From: Magicicada septendecula
Lineage: Eukaryota > Arthropoda > Insecta > Hemiptera > Cicadidae
Length of the DNA: 64,000 nt
Assembly: GCA_034769895.1 (NCBI GenBank)
Contig: CM068370.1
Location: 49,547,454 to 49,611,453 of the forward strand
Direction of reading: 5' to 3'
In this document: positions 33,661 to 46,109 of the stretch, one piece after another
How the letters are laid out: the number at the start of each line of letters is the position of its first letter
Position numbering within the stretch: the stretch's first letter is position 1
Notes under the pieces: generated by a model
What the model was told of the DNA's origin: nothing
Seen by the model: the letters and a program-made list of their open reading frames with translations, nothing else
Database searches by the model: none
Program-made: the position numbers and the translations under genes

Positions 33661-34760
33661 TCCAGACATTAAAGAAAGCTTGTCACTCAAAAAAAAAAAA
33701 AAAAATGTTTAAATTTTTCAGGTGAAACCCAAGAAGAGAACAGGTGCGATCTGGACTGACGAAAGGAGGGGGAGAGACATCGATCAAGAGTGAAGGTGAT
33801 GTGGGAGAGGAGGAAGAGAGAGGAGAAGAAGAGAGGAATCAGTTGAACCAAACGTAGTCCACAGTGGCTCATACGTAAAAAAAAAAAAACATAAATACAA
33901 TAAAAAAAGGAAAGAGAAAATAGACAAACTGATTTATATAAAAATGGAATATTAGTATTTGTTATACAAGTAAGTACAGTTGTAGAATCAATCGTATTGT
34001 AGAATGACTCTGCAAGAGTATAACGTTAAAAGTAATTTTATAACGCCGATGGGACTGTTTGAAATGATTATTTGAAAGAATTCCATCGTCGCTGAGTGCA
34101 GCTGGTTTTCAACTTTTACTACAGCAAATCGATAGTGTCACAATAGTAGCACGTAATGTCGACAACTTGTAATATCCAGCACAATCCAGCACATATTGCA
34201 CTGGTTATGAGAGGAACCGAACTTCTTGAAAATAATTTTTGTTTTGTTTTGAAAACGTTGTCATTTTATTCCCTAGCAGAGTGTAACGAATGGGAATAAT
34301 GAGATTAAAAATAACGAATCATTTTATGATGAGAACGTTATGTGATAAGGGTGACAAGTACTGGATGCAAACAGTATTACAGACGTGTTGTGAGTCTGTT
34401 TCTGTGCCGTAATGTGAAGTAATTCCCTGCCAGTTTCTTGGCTTTCTATTTCTGTTTCTGTATTATGGTTTTATTCGCTCGTTTTGCACGCGTTTCTAGT
34501 CAAGGGACGAAAGTAAAAATTAAAATATGAGTGGTGAAATTTTTAATTACCAAAAACTGATTAATTTTTGTCGTAGTGACATTAATAAAAACCAAATTGA
34601 AGGCACTTTTGTAATTTAAACACAGGTATTAGAATTGTCGTTTATCTCAAATCAGTCGTTTTTTTAGTGATTCTCTGAGAACCCGATTTTTCCCAATACA
34701 ATAAAACAACCATGATTAAGGTTCAGCAAATCGTTTTATTAACATTCAAGTGTAAGACAA
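33661..34760. other. Anonymous DNA
   Basis: Two A-runs (about 33690 and 33878) bracket a GA-rich stretch. No gene recognised. Confidence 0.4.
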
Positions 34761-34763
34761 CCT

Positions 34764-35081
34764 ATGTACAAAGTTTGGATGATAATAATAAATTATGCTC
34801 GACCCCATGTAGCCCAGACGACTCAAGATCTGCTTGGTCGTATGGAGTGGGAAGTCTTACAACATCCATCTTACAGTCCCGACTTGTCCCCGTGCGATTA
34901 TAATGTTTTTGACTCATTAAAAAAATCACTAAAAGGACGGCGGTTCACATCAGACGCTGAGGTAGAGTTTGCTGTTAGCGAATGGTTCCGCAAACAGCCG
35001 CAAGAATTTTACCAACAGAGGATCTACAGATTAATCCAACAGTGGGACTCATGCCTTAATGTTAATAGAGACTTCTTTTAA
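34764..35081 (+). pseudogene. mariner transposase, C-terminal third
   Basis: NYARPHVAQTTQDLLG replaces the family's D-N-A-R-P-H, so the second catalytic aspartate is lost. It is followed by HPSYSPDLSPCDYNVF, where the third D of the DD34D triad is kept, then SLKKSLKGRRFTSDAEVEFA and a typical ending CLNVNRDFF, stop at 35081. The first D and the DNA-binding half are missing. Confidence 0.85.
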
Positions 35082-35960
35082 AATCGTTGAATGAAATATG
35101 CTTTATAGCCGCTAAACGTATTCTATTGAACAATCCTCGTAAAATGAAAAGGAATGGCATAAGAAAAAAATATAATTATTAAGGAATATAATATAATTAT
35201 TAATTATAATATAAGCGCGTATTATATATTTCTCGTAGTTCAGAATAAGCACGTATGCACATTTATTTTCTTAAGCTCAAGGTTTCTGACTTTGGCCTTA
35301 CGTGTGCAGTCTTCAGTTCTTAGAAGAAGTTCATTCCGTCGCTTCTGTTCTTGACACGATTTGTGCGATGAAAGTTTGTACATAAAGTTATGAAACTTTA
35401 TTGCATCTGGATCTAAAAGAAATTAAACTACACAAACTGAACACTAACTATAAGGGTTACCAACCTTACAAGACCAAACTAAGCTTACAGTCGCAAAGGA
35501 TTTTGTAACATGATATTGCTTACCTCCGATTAAAAGTCTGTTTGCAGAATTTAATAAAATACTAAAGAGGGACTAAAGAGCTTACTAAAATAGAGAATCT
35601 AAATTTACAGCAATAAAGTTAAAAAGTGGTCTGTTCTCCGCTTTATGCTATGCACGCGATGAAGTCGTAAAATCTCGAGATTCTGATGACCTGAATTATA
35701 TTACAAGAAATATTGTAGAGCAGTACTCAGAATGGGGTCTAGCAGTAAACATGGGTCCATAAGCGGAGAACAGACTACTCTCGCAAGTGAATTCGTTATC
35801 AGTTGTTGCTCACATTATCTTGGCTAAAACGTGTTTTCAAGAATAATCTAGTATAAATCTTTATGTAGAATTGGATAGTATAAGTAAGATTAAAACTCCT
35901 GAGAATACAAACATTAACTAAGATTAATCATTAAAATTAATGGCTGTCTTGGTCGTTACC
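35082..35960. other. Anonymous DNA
   Basis: No gene, RNA or TE terminus recognised. A CTGATGACCTGAA string at 35681 lacks the rest of a hammerhead. Confidence 0.4.
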
Positions 35961-35964
35961 GGAG

Positions 35965-36430
35965 TGATGCCGATTGACCTTCTCACCAAAGGAACGTCAA
36001 ACCGTCTTTCAGAGGAAGAAGGAGACATGTGGCGAAGCTGCACACCGAGAGACACTTGAGATGGAGAGCTGGCAGAGAGCTTGGGAACAAGAAGAGCGAG
36101 ATCGCTGGACGGGAAGGCTTATCAAGCAGGAGCAGCCGCGAGTCGAGAGGAACGAAGGGGAGATAGACTACTATCTCACCCAGTTTCTGACTAGTTGACA
36201 CGGATATATTTTATCTTACCTGGAAAAAGTTGGGAAGGCCGACTCACCAGAGTGCCTGTACTGCCCGAGAGCTACCGACGATGCAGTTGCAAGATGATAT
36301 TAGCCAGGAAATCTCCCCGGATAACATGGTTGAAGCGATACTTAAAGGGGAAGACACCTCAATCAGTGTGGCATGCTTCGCAGAAGAGATTCTTCGGGCA
36401 AAGGAGATATATTTGGACAATACAATATAA
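35965..36430 (+). pseudogene. R1-like LINE, C-terminal zinc-finger region
   Basis: WQRAWEQEERDRWTGRLI, then NEGEIDYYLTQFLTS, then, past a stop and a frameshift, SYLEKVGKADSPECLYCPRA and ISPDNMVEAILKGEDTSI with FAEEILRAKE. This order (RWT.RLI, GE.DYYLTQ.LTGHG, C..C finger, LTPDN.VE.ML) is that of the region after the RT in R1/TRAS/Waldo-type elements. The finger's H..C half is deleted between CLYCPRATDDA and LQDDISQ. It is not embedded in rDNA. Confidence 0.78.
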
Positions 36431-36899
36431 AAGAATAACAAGTCAGTTGTGAGCCCTAGGGCTGAACAAACAATAGGCCTAGCCCAAAATAGTGTGTCAA
36501 ACAGTTCCAGGTCGGTGTCCTAGAAGAGGAAAGGGAGGTGATTTTTTTTAATGAGTCGGGTATAAAATACTCAAACCCACAGCCCCCGGAAATGTGGACT
36601 TTTCCGGACATATGTACAGCAAATGTTTTCATCTGCGTTCAAAAACAAAGAATACTAAAATTAAGGTCAAAAAACAGGAAAGAGTACATTCAGAGATAAA
36701 AAACTAAATCTGTTATCACTGAAGTCTTGGGTAAGACAACTGTTGTTATGAATATCTGTATAGTAGTTCAATTAAATGCAGAATGACACTCGAGCCAAGT
36801 CCACCCAACTGCATTGGAGAATTGACGGCGCTAAGCATTTTTAATACTTAAGATACTCTGTATTTAATCTGACAAGTAATATGATTTTTAATATCAAGA
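36431..36899. other. Anonymous DNA
   Basis: No recognisable feature. Confidence 0.4.
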
Positions 36900-37609
36900 A
36901 TACGTATCAAATATATGGTTGTAGGTGCCAACACTCGTGCCCTGTTCCTGCGCATTAACGATTATGAATTTGAAAAGGTTCAGGGTTTTCCATATCTCGG
37001 GTCATATGTGAACTCTGGAAATGACTCCTCTAGAGATACTGAAAAACGGATATTATCTGCTAATAGGTGTTACTACGGACTGGTGAAACATTTTAAGTCA
37101 AAGTTAATAAGTAAAGATACAAAAGCCACCCTATACAAGACCTTGATTAGACCAGTCCTGATGTATGGCTCGGAATGCTGGGTGTTAAAAAAACTAGATG
37201 AGCAGAAACTATCCGTTTTTGGGAGGAGGGTACTGAGGAGAATCTATGGCTCTGTGAGGGAAAACGACATTTGGAGGCGACTGCATAATCGAGAGTTGTA
37301 CGAAAGGTTTAAAGATCTTCCGATCGTGCAACTCATACAAATTAACAGATTGCGTTGGGCTGGTCATGTGCAGAGAATGGCGGAGGATAGAATCCCAAAA
37401 AGAGTGATGAATTATTTGCCGATGGGAAGGAGAAGGAAGGGAAGACCGCGTACAAGATGGCTGGACCAGGTTGGTAAGGAGGCAGTGAGGCTGGGTGCAG
37501 CAAACTGGTGGACATTGGCCGGGAGTAGAGACCAGTGGGGAAGATTTCTTTTGGAGGCCAGGCCCCGGACTGGGCTGTAGCACCGAGGATGTATGTATAC
37601 GTATCAAAT
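36900..37609 (+). mobile_element. Young 5'-truncated LINE insertion with 13-bp TSD
   Basis: ATACGTATCAAAT occurs at 36900-36912 and 37597-37609, bounding 684 bp. The insert is open from its 5' edge to a stop at 37580 (at least 221 codons). It reads FEKVQGFPYLGSYVNSGNDS, TLIRPVLMYGSECWVLKKLD, RLRWAGHVQRMAEDRIPK and GRPRTRWLDQVGKEAVRLGA, the post-RT C-terminal region of an insect LINE. A short 3' UTR ends GAGGATGTATGT, not poly(A). The catalytic RT was lost by 5' truncation at insertion. The intact frame and exact duplication indicate recent integration. Confidence 0.9.
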
Positions 37610-38138
37610 TCCAATCATCAGGCGGTTTTATATGTTGCGACTAAATTACAAATTCTTTGTCGAATTTTAAAGTAAAGTGATTTAAACTTCCTGTTACTGA
37701 TAAATTTTTGTGAATAATCGGTTTACTCATGCTAGCAAGAAAATTTTGAAATAAATGAAGACTATCGAAAGTAATTAAATTATTTTAAAGAAGAAATCCA
37801 AAACAAGTGTAACAAGTACGGACATATGAATGCTTTCTGTGTCCTTCCTCTGTACTTCCAGAGTTTGGACACAGTGCCCGTACCTCTACACATCACTTTC
37901 CGTGTCCCTATTCCCACAGGAATGCGTCCCATTGACATTCACATTTCCACCCCTACACGTAGTGTCTCGCGTCATCCACAACGCTGATGATTCTCATTTA
38001 TTCTCGTTTGTCTACGGTCTGTAACTTTGCCAACCTGGAACATCCTTTCTTTCACCGTCCATAAGAATATTATTTCCAACACCTCAACGCGTCATTCTTG
38101 CTTGTTTGCATTATCAAGTCCGTATTATAAAACTGATT
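37610..38138. other. Anonymous DNA
   Basis: No recognisable feature. Confidence 0.4.
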
Positions 38139-38423
38139 TCACGTGATCGTGAAAAACTTCATTTTTTGTACATCTAGCATCATTGTTTTAAAATAAATGC
38201 ATTTCGCCGCTAAACAACAGACCCTTTGGCAAGTTTGAATGGCCCGTCGCAATTTTCTTAATATTTCACTATAAGTGTCAAAATTTGTTGTGGCCCTACG
38301 GAGCATACGTTTAATAAAGAGTGGATCTTTCCGGTCGCAGAAGACCGTAGCCATAACGTTCAGAATTGACTCGCCTGCCTGAACTAAGGTATTTCGCTTC
38401 TCCATGACAGTGCACGGCCTCAT
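38139..38423 (-). pseudogene. mariner-like transposase, central fragment
   Basis: ESILNVMATVFCDRKDPLFI then NFDTYSEILRKLRRAIQ matches the stretch between the first and second catalytic residues of mariner-type transposases (VMATVFWD.KG.LL.....GTTIN...Y...L..LR.AI). The first catalytic D region ends at FCDRKD. A frameshift follows, and in another frame N-N-D-A-R suggests the mutated second-D block. Confidence 0.78.
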
Positions 38424-38545
38424 GATGCACAGGTAACAAAACAGTTGCTTGCGAAATTTTAGCGGGAAGTTTTCAATCGTCCAGCTTACAGCAGCGAACT
38501 TGCTTTCAGTCTAAACTCAAAGAATTTTGGGGATGAATTGATGAA

Positions 38546-38990
38546 TTGTGGCGTATTTACGGGGGCGAACGGGATCAGACCCCCCCCCCCCGAGGATCAT
38601 AAAAATAGACGACTTTTTCTAATCTCTTACTTTTTAGTCTGTTGTTATTATTTTTTCAGTATGCTAAAATAGTATTTAAAAAATATAAAATAGGTTTATT
38701 ACAAGACGTTTGAAATGTGATTTCGGCTTGAATAGGTTATTTGCGTATATGTTTGAAATGGGTACTGGAAATTCAATTCAATCAATAAGTATCTTCTACA
38801 CAATGATTCAGTAACCCTTGTTTTTATTTTGTTATTACCGTTTACTTTAATGGAATTGAATTCTGGATGTTGTCACACATTTTTCAACCACTTCATAGAT
38901 ATACTATAATGTTGATTAGGCTTAACTTGTTTTTTCTTTTCTATGAATCCGATTCGACCCCCCTAAGGCCAAATTCTGGATACGGCAGTG
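38546..38990 (+). mobile_element. hAT-type MITE, copy 4
   Basis: Begins TTGTGGCGTATTTACGGGGG and ends CTGGATACGGCAGTG. Internal TTTTAGTCTGTTGTT, ACCGTTTACTTTAATG and CGACCCC blocks match copies 1-3. It contains a C13 run. Terminal bases and target duplication have decayed. Confidence 0.78.
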
Positions 38991-39131
38991 TCTGAAAATG
39001 AAGAAGAAAATCTACACAGAAAACTACACATTCTGTGTATAAATCTACACATTCTGAAGATCTGTACAGAAATCCGTGACTACTTAGGCCTACGTTAATG
39101 AAGTAGCGGCGGAGTTATATGACACGGAATA

Positions 39132-39920
39132 AAATATCGGTATGGAGAACCATACATGACTTATATGTTCTAAGAGTTATATTTAAAATCATTTTCGAAA
39201 TGTAATATTTCAATTAAAACTACTTCTTTCTTCAGCCTTAACCACAATACTGTGGTCAGCAACGTGTACCACCTCACGTTAGGGCACTCGATTTTCGCTG
39301 ATGATGGCGGTCGATGGCACTCCCGAAACGTCTGGTTTTGCAGAAAACATTTGATCACAGCCAAACAGCCCGGGAAGGAATTTTAACAACAAACTACTTC
39401 TTTGTTGCCGATAACTTAGTACACATATAAAAAATTATCTCCTCCCCCTTCAACTAACATTTTCATTTATAGAAAATTACCCCCTCCCCCTTCAATTATC
39501 CTTTACATTTATAGATATTTCATCTACCTTTTTACAGTGGATTATTATGACCTTCTTTTCAGAATACTTTATTTATCAAAATTAAGTACTTTACTCCTGT
39601 TAAAATATAAAATGTTGCAGGTAAACTACCCCTTCCCCTTAACCGATCTTCAATAAATCAATAAACCTTGAGTCCTCTACAACTCAGGCACATGTGCACA
39701 AAATTATTTGATTATGTTTAAAATTTACAGCAGTTATCGTTCAGCATAGAAAAAATTCTACACACAAACACACACACACATACATACACACAGACACTTT
39801 TAGAAAAATTACTTTTCTTCATGTTTTGAGGGTAGCACAATCAGAATCAGCCCTTATCTCGAACACGAGTTTTAAAGCCATCACCATTATTCCATTTCCC
39901 TATGGAACATAGAAGTAAAA
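39132..39920 (+). repeat. RepA copy 3, hammerhead retained
   Basis: Starts AAATATCGGTATGGAGAACC and ends CCCTATGGAACATAGAAGTA. It has a single 161-bp-type unit, a CACA/CAGA-rich stretch near 39765-39800 and a hammerhead-like motif at 39298-39332. Confidence 0.78.
39298..39332 (+). ncRNA. Hammerhead-like motif in RepA copy 3
   Basis: CTGATGA (39298-39304), then a 20-nt helix II region with only a short GG/CC stem, then GAA (39325-39327), palindromic helix III ACGT (39328-39331) and C (39332). Stem I is weak: the first pairs are G-U, C-G and U-G, then pairing is lost. Core bases are intact but the folding is less convincing than at 59466-59511. Confidence 0.5.
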
Positions 39921-42900
39921 CAATCATCAAACAGAACGACATACGTATGTCGACATATACAAAGAGAATGTGTAAGGTTAGATAACTTAAGTTAAATAAA
40001 ACATTCTGTTCAAAAACCTTTGTTACTTTTTTATCATAAATACTTGGAAAACGACTCTTGTACTTGTCGGGTACGAGATTTATACACCACTAGTTTGTTG
40101 TATATTAGCAGATAGATTCTGCACCAAAGCGACTATAATTAATACAACGATTTTCTTACAATCGACAAGCAAAGCAACGATAAATTTCAGATATTGTAAT
40201 GTAACTCCCTTATCGCTCGTGTTACTTTGCCACACGTTGGATGCGTCAGTTTGTAATGAGCTCGGTCGTACTCTCGAGGTCTTACCAAGTCTTCGTCGCT
40301 CTTAAACGTACCTCACGCAGACTGCGTCCATCGCGAACGTACGAATAACTAGTACCGAAATCGTTACATGTCCTTATTTTGGTATATTTATTTCCCGAAA
40401 GACGCCAAATTGTTTTTCAGAAAACAATTAAAAGATTCAAAATTAGTTTGTCTCCTGTACGGTGATGATGAATTCGAATTACTCGCAGACTGGCGAGAAC
40501 TCGAATTTCGCTTGTCTTTGGACGAGTTGCCAACATAAAATTTGGGCAAAGAATTCTATTCTCCGCTAAAGAATACAACATACATAATACAATTTAAATA
40601 AACACAGGACAGCTAGTAAAGGGTCTTACTTATTTATTTGATTCGATAATTCATTAATTGTTGATAATTGTCGTACAATAGATATTATTATAATGAAGTT
40701 TAGCCTCGGCAATAAATTAATTTTCACTCATCAGAGAGCAAAGGTGGCAGCAGTCGTATGAAGCTATCATGGCTACAAAGTTCTTATTTATACAATTTAT
40801 TCTGCCAGTGAGTTCTTTTGGTTACGAAAAGAATTAAAACAAGATGTTAAATAAAGTACACCACCTTACAATTGTGGTACTTAAATACTAAAAATGTTTA
40901 CATGAAATTCAACTCTGTTGGTTAAAAGTGTGTGTCAGTTTTATAGGTTTCGGACATAGGTTATCTTACATTTACATACAGTGTTATTAAATATGATTCA
41001 TTAATCCTTGAAATTGGTGTTCAAAGTTCAGAGTGAGAGTTATATATTGTGAAAAAAGTTTATCAGTTTTAGTTCGTAATTATTGATAATTTAATTTATA
41101 CTTAACAAAACCATGTTGTTTGTGTTATGGATCGTCAAGATTTCTTCACTGTTGTATTAGTACATTCGTTTATTTTCAATGATATGGTTGCTGTCTCCTT
41201 CTGGCGTCTGTTTCTTTCATTCAATTTTTTATTTAATTTATAATTTTAAAATTTAGTTTATTGTTCCTCCTTGAGTTGCTGGAACTATGGTTGACTTCTG
41301 GTATTCAATTTACTTTCATTTATTTTTGATTTTCTTCGTTATTTGCCTTTAGTAGGTCCGCATCAATATAGCGTCTATACCTCTGGATAGTTAATAATGG
41401 AACTCCCGTTACATAACGGTCAAAATTATAATAACGTTCTGTTGTTATGGCAACCGCCTATACTCTGATTGGTTAAGTACATTTGAACCTATTATAAATC
41501 CTGGTATTCTGTCCAAAATGAATAAATATTTTATAATGGTTATTTTTCCTTGGTTATATTTCCAATGCTTGAAATATTAACATAGATGTCTCTATTTTAT
41601 TTCAAAGATCAATTTGACATCTCACAAGGCTGGTCTAGGTCATGTATTAATGTTTTTGGACAATATTGCTAACACTATGTTTTTACATATTTCCCTTATT
41701 TATACTGTTTATTCTCATTCTGACATGGTATTAATGTTAGTTAATGGTAATTACATAATTTACTTGGTCTTATCATTCAAATACAATATTCAATTGTTTA
41801 CAATTGGTTTTCTGAAGTTAGACAGCTATGTGATTTATAGGCCTAAACTGTAACATCTTAGAATTTCTTATTTTGCTCTATTTAAGCATTATTTACTAAG
41901 TACATATGTCCTGCTTATTTTCATTTTGCACTTATTGGCTTTTGAATTACTTTGAAACTGTTTTACAATCTATTAGTGTTATTATACTTTTACAAAATTA
42001 TTTCTTACTGATATTTTTTTCTTTTCTATTTATATAATAGTTATTAATTTGTTGTTTGTTAAGTTTATGTCATTGCTAGTTTATTCCTACTCCCCTTTCT
42101 CACACACCTATTTAACACTTACATCTATTAACAAAACATAATATAGAAATAACTTAATGGTCTGTATATTGTTCAGCCATATTTCTTCTTATTAATTACA
42201 ATTATTATATTGTATGTCATTACTTAAAATGACCATACTACTCATCTCTTTATACCTTCATTACTTACATAAAAAATACAAACATATTACTGTAAAGTTA
42301 TGCGTTCTTGGTTTATAGTCCTTTAAACACTAAACAAACAAACTAACTTTCTTTAAATTAACAAAATAACAATTTTGGTGAGTATTGTATTGACACCATC
42401 TATTCTATAAAGATAATCATTCTAGTGATTCTTTTAGTAATAGAATATGTTTTCTATTTCTTACACCCACAACTACCCTGTCTCTTACAGGCTAACACAA
42501 TTAACTTATTTGTCTATTCATCATTTGATTATGGTTCTGGTTTGTTGCACTTGGTTCCTATTCTTTTTCCTTAAGATTATAAGTTGTTTATTTTAATATT
42601 CTCATCACTTCACTGTTTATTGTTATCACTCCCTACCTATCTCTCACTCTTGGTTTCAATGATATTTTAAACATACATTTATGATTATTCTTTCAATATT
42701 TTGTGTATTATTTTCTTATTATAATAAGATTCTTAACAACATACTTTATTTAATAATAATTGTCTTACTTATTTTTTTTTATGGTTAGTGTACTTTCTTT
42801 ATTATTGTTTTATTCCTGGTTATTTATTTTATTTTCTTTACTCATGTGTGTCCTTCATCATTAATTGTCATCTTAATTTCTGTAAATCTTTTCTCATCTT

Positions 42901-43079
42901 ATTGTCTTTATCTGGCCAATCTCTGGGGTTGGGTCATAGTCATTTGTCTAGTCTATTCTTTTAATTATTATTCTTGTTTACAATTCTTCTTTCTTCTTTC
43001 TTAACTCCATTTTATATTTTTTCATTATTATTTATTAAATTATTTTACCTGTTATCATTTCTCTAATACTTGTTGATAC
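39921..43079. other. Long anonymous AT-rich stretch
   Basis: About 3.2 kb with no recognised gene or TE. A CpG-richer patch at 40190-40360 contains, on the minus strand, ATGGACGCAGTCTGCG and a donor-like TTGGTAAGA, too little to call an exon. Confidence 0.4.
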
Positions 43080-43264
43080 CGTATAGGGTCTGATTTCTGC
43101 AACGTTATATAATGCCCTTCCACCAACATTGATCATTTTATAAAACGTGATTCTAAGTTTAATGAAACTATCAATTGTATTGTATCTTTTTCCTCTTAAG
43201 TTCTACTGCTTCTTGTTCATTTTCATGTTCAACTCTGTATAGGGTCTGATTTCTGCAACGTTAT
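43080..43264. repeat. Pair of 28-bp direct repeats 156 bp apart
   Basis: GTATAGGGTCTGATTTCTGC followed by AACGTTATA occurs near 43081-43109 and again near 43237-43265. The intervening DNA is AT-rich and non-coding. Possible remnant of a small insertion or tandem duplication. Confidence 0.6.
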
Positions 43265-43439
43265 AATATATTGAACATAATTAAAATAAACAATAAATAA
43301 TCACAAACAGAAATTACTCTGTTGTACACCACTATAGAAAAAAATTGTCGATTAGCGCTTTCAAGCTTCACAGCTTATCATGAGATTGGAAATATCTTTC
43401 CAATGTGATCTTTCACATTTCCGAAAGTTCTTTAAAAGA

Positions 43440-43700
43440 AAACAAAGGTTGCACCTTAAAGAGCAAATACAAAATGTAGATATAAGAACCGAGTTAAATG
43501 TATATTCTATAGCCAGCTGAATAAGGGGAGATCAAATAAAATGGAGGTAATATATCGAGAGAATGGAAGATATGAGACTACCTAAACAAGTAATACGATA
43601 CAGACCTCAAGGAAGACGATATATAGGTAGACCTTCAGTGAAAGTCAAACAGGCTGTAAGCCTATACCTTGACGTGGAGAAGAAGATGAAGAATATGCAA
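43440..43700 (+). pseudogene. LINE 3' end, GAA-tail family
   Basis: ATCGAGAGAATGGAAGATAT, CTACCTAAACAAGTAATACG and AGACCTCAAGGAAGACGATA match 60530-60600 nearly base for base. AGGCT (43651-43655) and AGCCT (43659-43663) form the conserved 3' hairpin, followed by a short GAAGAAGATGAAGAA tail. Confidence 0.75.
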
Positions 43701-46083
43701 TTAGATATATAAGTTATTACAAAATAAAGTCTTAAAAGTTTTGTCACATGCGAAACAAAACAAAATTTAGAAATCGCTGTAATGCGGTGGGACTCTGGTC
43801 CCTGATGGCTTTAACCGGATTGCAGTGGTTAATTTCAGATTTCTCCGTCATAATTAGTCTCAGAGTTTGAATCGTTTGTTTCACGCGTAGGAAATAATTA
43901 CTCGCTTTTGCTTCTCCGCGGTCATAAAACTGTATGCATTCTCTTTGAGGAAGTTCAGAAAAGCGTGCCGTATGATTGGCCTTCGCATTCCGCAGAATCC
44001 ACTCGCATAACGTAAATGAAATTTTTTTCTATTTAACGGTGAGCAAAAATAAAGCAATACGTAATGAGCTTTATAAAAACAACCGTTTTCGTTGCACAGT
44101 AATCATAATAGCCAGGACACGTGTTAGTTGCACGTTGGAAAAAGTTGAGTGTAAAGAATCGAGTCTTTAGTTCACACACAACCCTCCCCCTTATCATCAA
44201 TTGATTGCAGGTTGTACACGGTAATAGTTGCAGGTTCAGAATTGCCCTCGCTAACACATCGGCACGTTTCTTGTTTAGTTCTGAGTTTACAGTAACTACT
44301 GCAGAAACAAACACAATATAACCGGGAAACAATAATCTGTTAACGAACGCGGAACGAACACAAGACGGGTTCACTAATGAAACCGTTCAAACAAACTGAT
44401 TACTACAATTAAAGAACTACGATTGGAAAAGATAATGGGGTTTAGTTGTGCAAGCGTTTGGAATTTTCGTGTGTGAGATCGCGCGCGCGCTGCGCTTCTG
44501 ATTTGGTTTGCAAGAGTGCAACGTGCAAACAACAGTGAAAACGAAATACTTCGGAAATAAATTAGAGAACCAGAATTAGAGGAACAGAATTAGGTAATTA
44601 GAAACTAGTTTACGATACATAAGAAAGTGATAAGGCGTGTATTAAAAGTCGCCATTGAAACCGTTTATAAGTGGAAGTTCGTATCGTTAACAATTATTTT
44701 ATTGATGTTAATATACTTTTTCTACCACTAGTGATAGAAGTGACATTCGTTCCGAGTGTGGTTTGTATCGTTTGTTATCCGTAGTGCTGTTGATAATATA
44801 CTGTACTTACTCTACAATTGTTAACGTCAAATGCAATGTGTTACGGTGTTAAAGGTTGTAAAAGTTGTCTGTTTTTACAAATAATAGATTTTATAATTAT
44901 CTTTATTTAATTACAGAAATATGATAAAACCTGAGTTCTTTAGAAAGTATTAAAATATTGAGAAAAAATCGTTTAACATTTATTTTTCTTCTAAGGAAAC
45001 ATTTGAAGCACTAAAGATGGAGGAGAAAACTTCTCAGGACAAGTACGTCAGATTCAGATATTATATACAGCATATCGTCAACTTGAGTGGCTGATAGCTC
45101 GTGCTTGTTACGAGGCTCATAGCGAGGTGGTTACGTCTGCTGGGATATGTGTTGCTAAGAATGATAGAAATCCCTCTCCTAGAACTGATGTTTGGAGTAA
45201 CATTACAGCGGAAGAACTCACATCCCCTTATAGTATTAAGTATTGGACCATCTTGTTCTGTTGTTGAGCGGTGTTAGGTTCAGATGGAACCTTAGAAAAC
45301 ACACAAAAGGCAAGCGAAGCTAGCTGTTAAACAGAGGAGAATTCAAGGGATGAAATTAACAAGTTATCATAAAACAGAATAGAACGGAAAAAGAAAACTC
45401 GCTTGTCAGTCTAACATATCATAATAAAAAAACTATGAAAATAAGTAAAAGTAAGACGTCGTGCCCCCTGGGACCTTCTGTAGCCACACTGTAGCTACAG
45501 ATGCTAACGGACCTCTTTGAAGACCAACTGACGGAATGGTGGAAGAGATCTCAATGATCCAACAGCAGGACGTGCGGAAGAGTCTTAGAGGAGCAGACCT
45601 CTTCAAAAACCTGCGTTCATGTGGCTCCGGACGATAGCACCCAGTGAGGGCCCCTGCCTAGGGTTACAGGTGAAACCTGGTCAACGGTCTCAAAGGCGGA
45701 TGAGCCATCTCAGTTCCCAACGCCAGGGAGAGCGGAAGAACCTAGTGGAGTAAACCATGAAAAACAATCATTTCGGTCTAACAATCCGATCTTATCTCGG
45801 AATTTAATTCGTACTTTGCACTCTATTGAACAAAGAATAAAGAATTTAAATTGGGATGTGGTCCTTAGATGGCCGATACAAAAAGAACAAGTAAGACGGT
45901 ACATGTTTAAGGCTCATAATATAAGTCTTACATCTGATCTCACTTATCAGAAGTAATTTCTTCATAATCATATGCGTGTAGCAGAATGTCTGTGAATCTA
46001 TATTCTCAAGACGTTACTGAAAGCGGAATTGTGCATTTATCTAGAATAGCGCAAACAGCAGGGGATATGTAACTACACAGTAC
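43701..46083. other. Anonymous DNA including a GC-richer segment
   Basis: A (GC)5 run lies at about 44482. A segment at about 45450-45760 is clearly GC-richer than its surroundings, with phrases such as GGGTTACAGGTGAAACCTGG. No frame or family could be assigned. Confidence 0.4.
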
Positions 46084-46109
46084 AATATATATATATATAT
46101 ATATATATA
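46084..46109. repeat. (AT)13 microsatellite
   Basis: Pure dinucleotide run, self-complementary. Confidence 0.95.

Noticed and set aside
35681-35715. CTGATGACC... as a hammerhead core
   Set aside because: No helix II hairpin followed by GAA and a helix III palindrome.
40600-40625. GGACAGCTAGTAAAG as a Helitron 3' end
   Set aside because: No hairpin upstream and no TC start in reach; CTAGT alone is too common.
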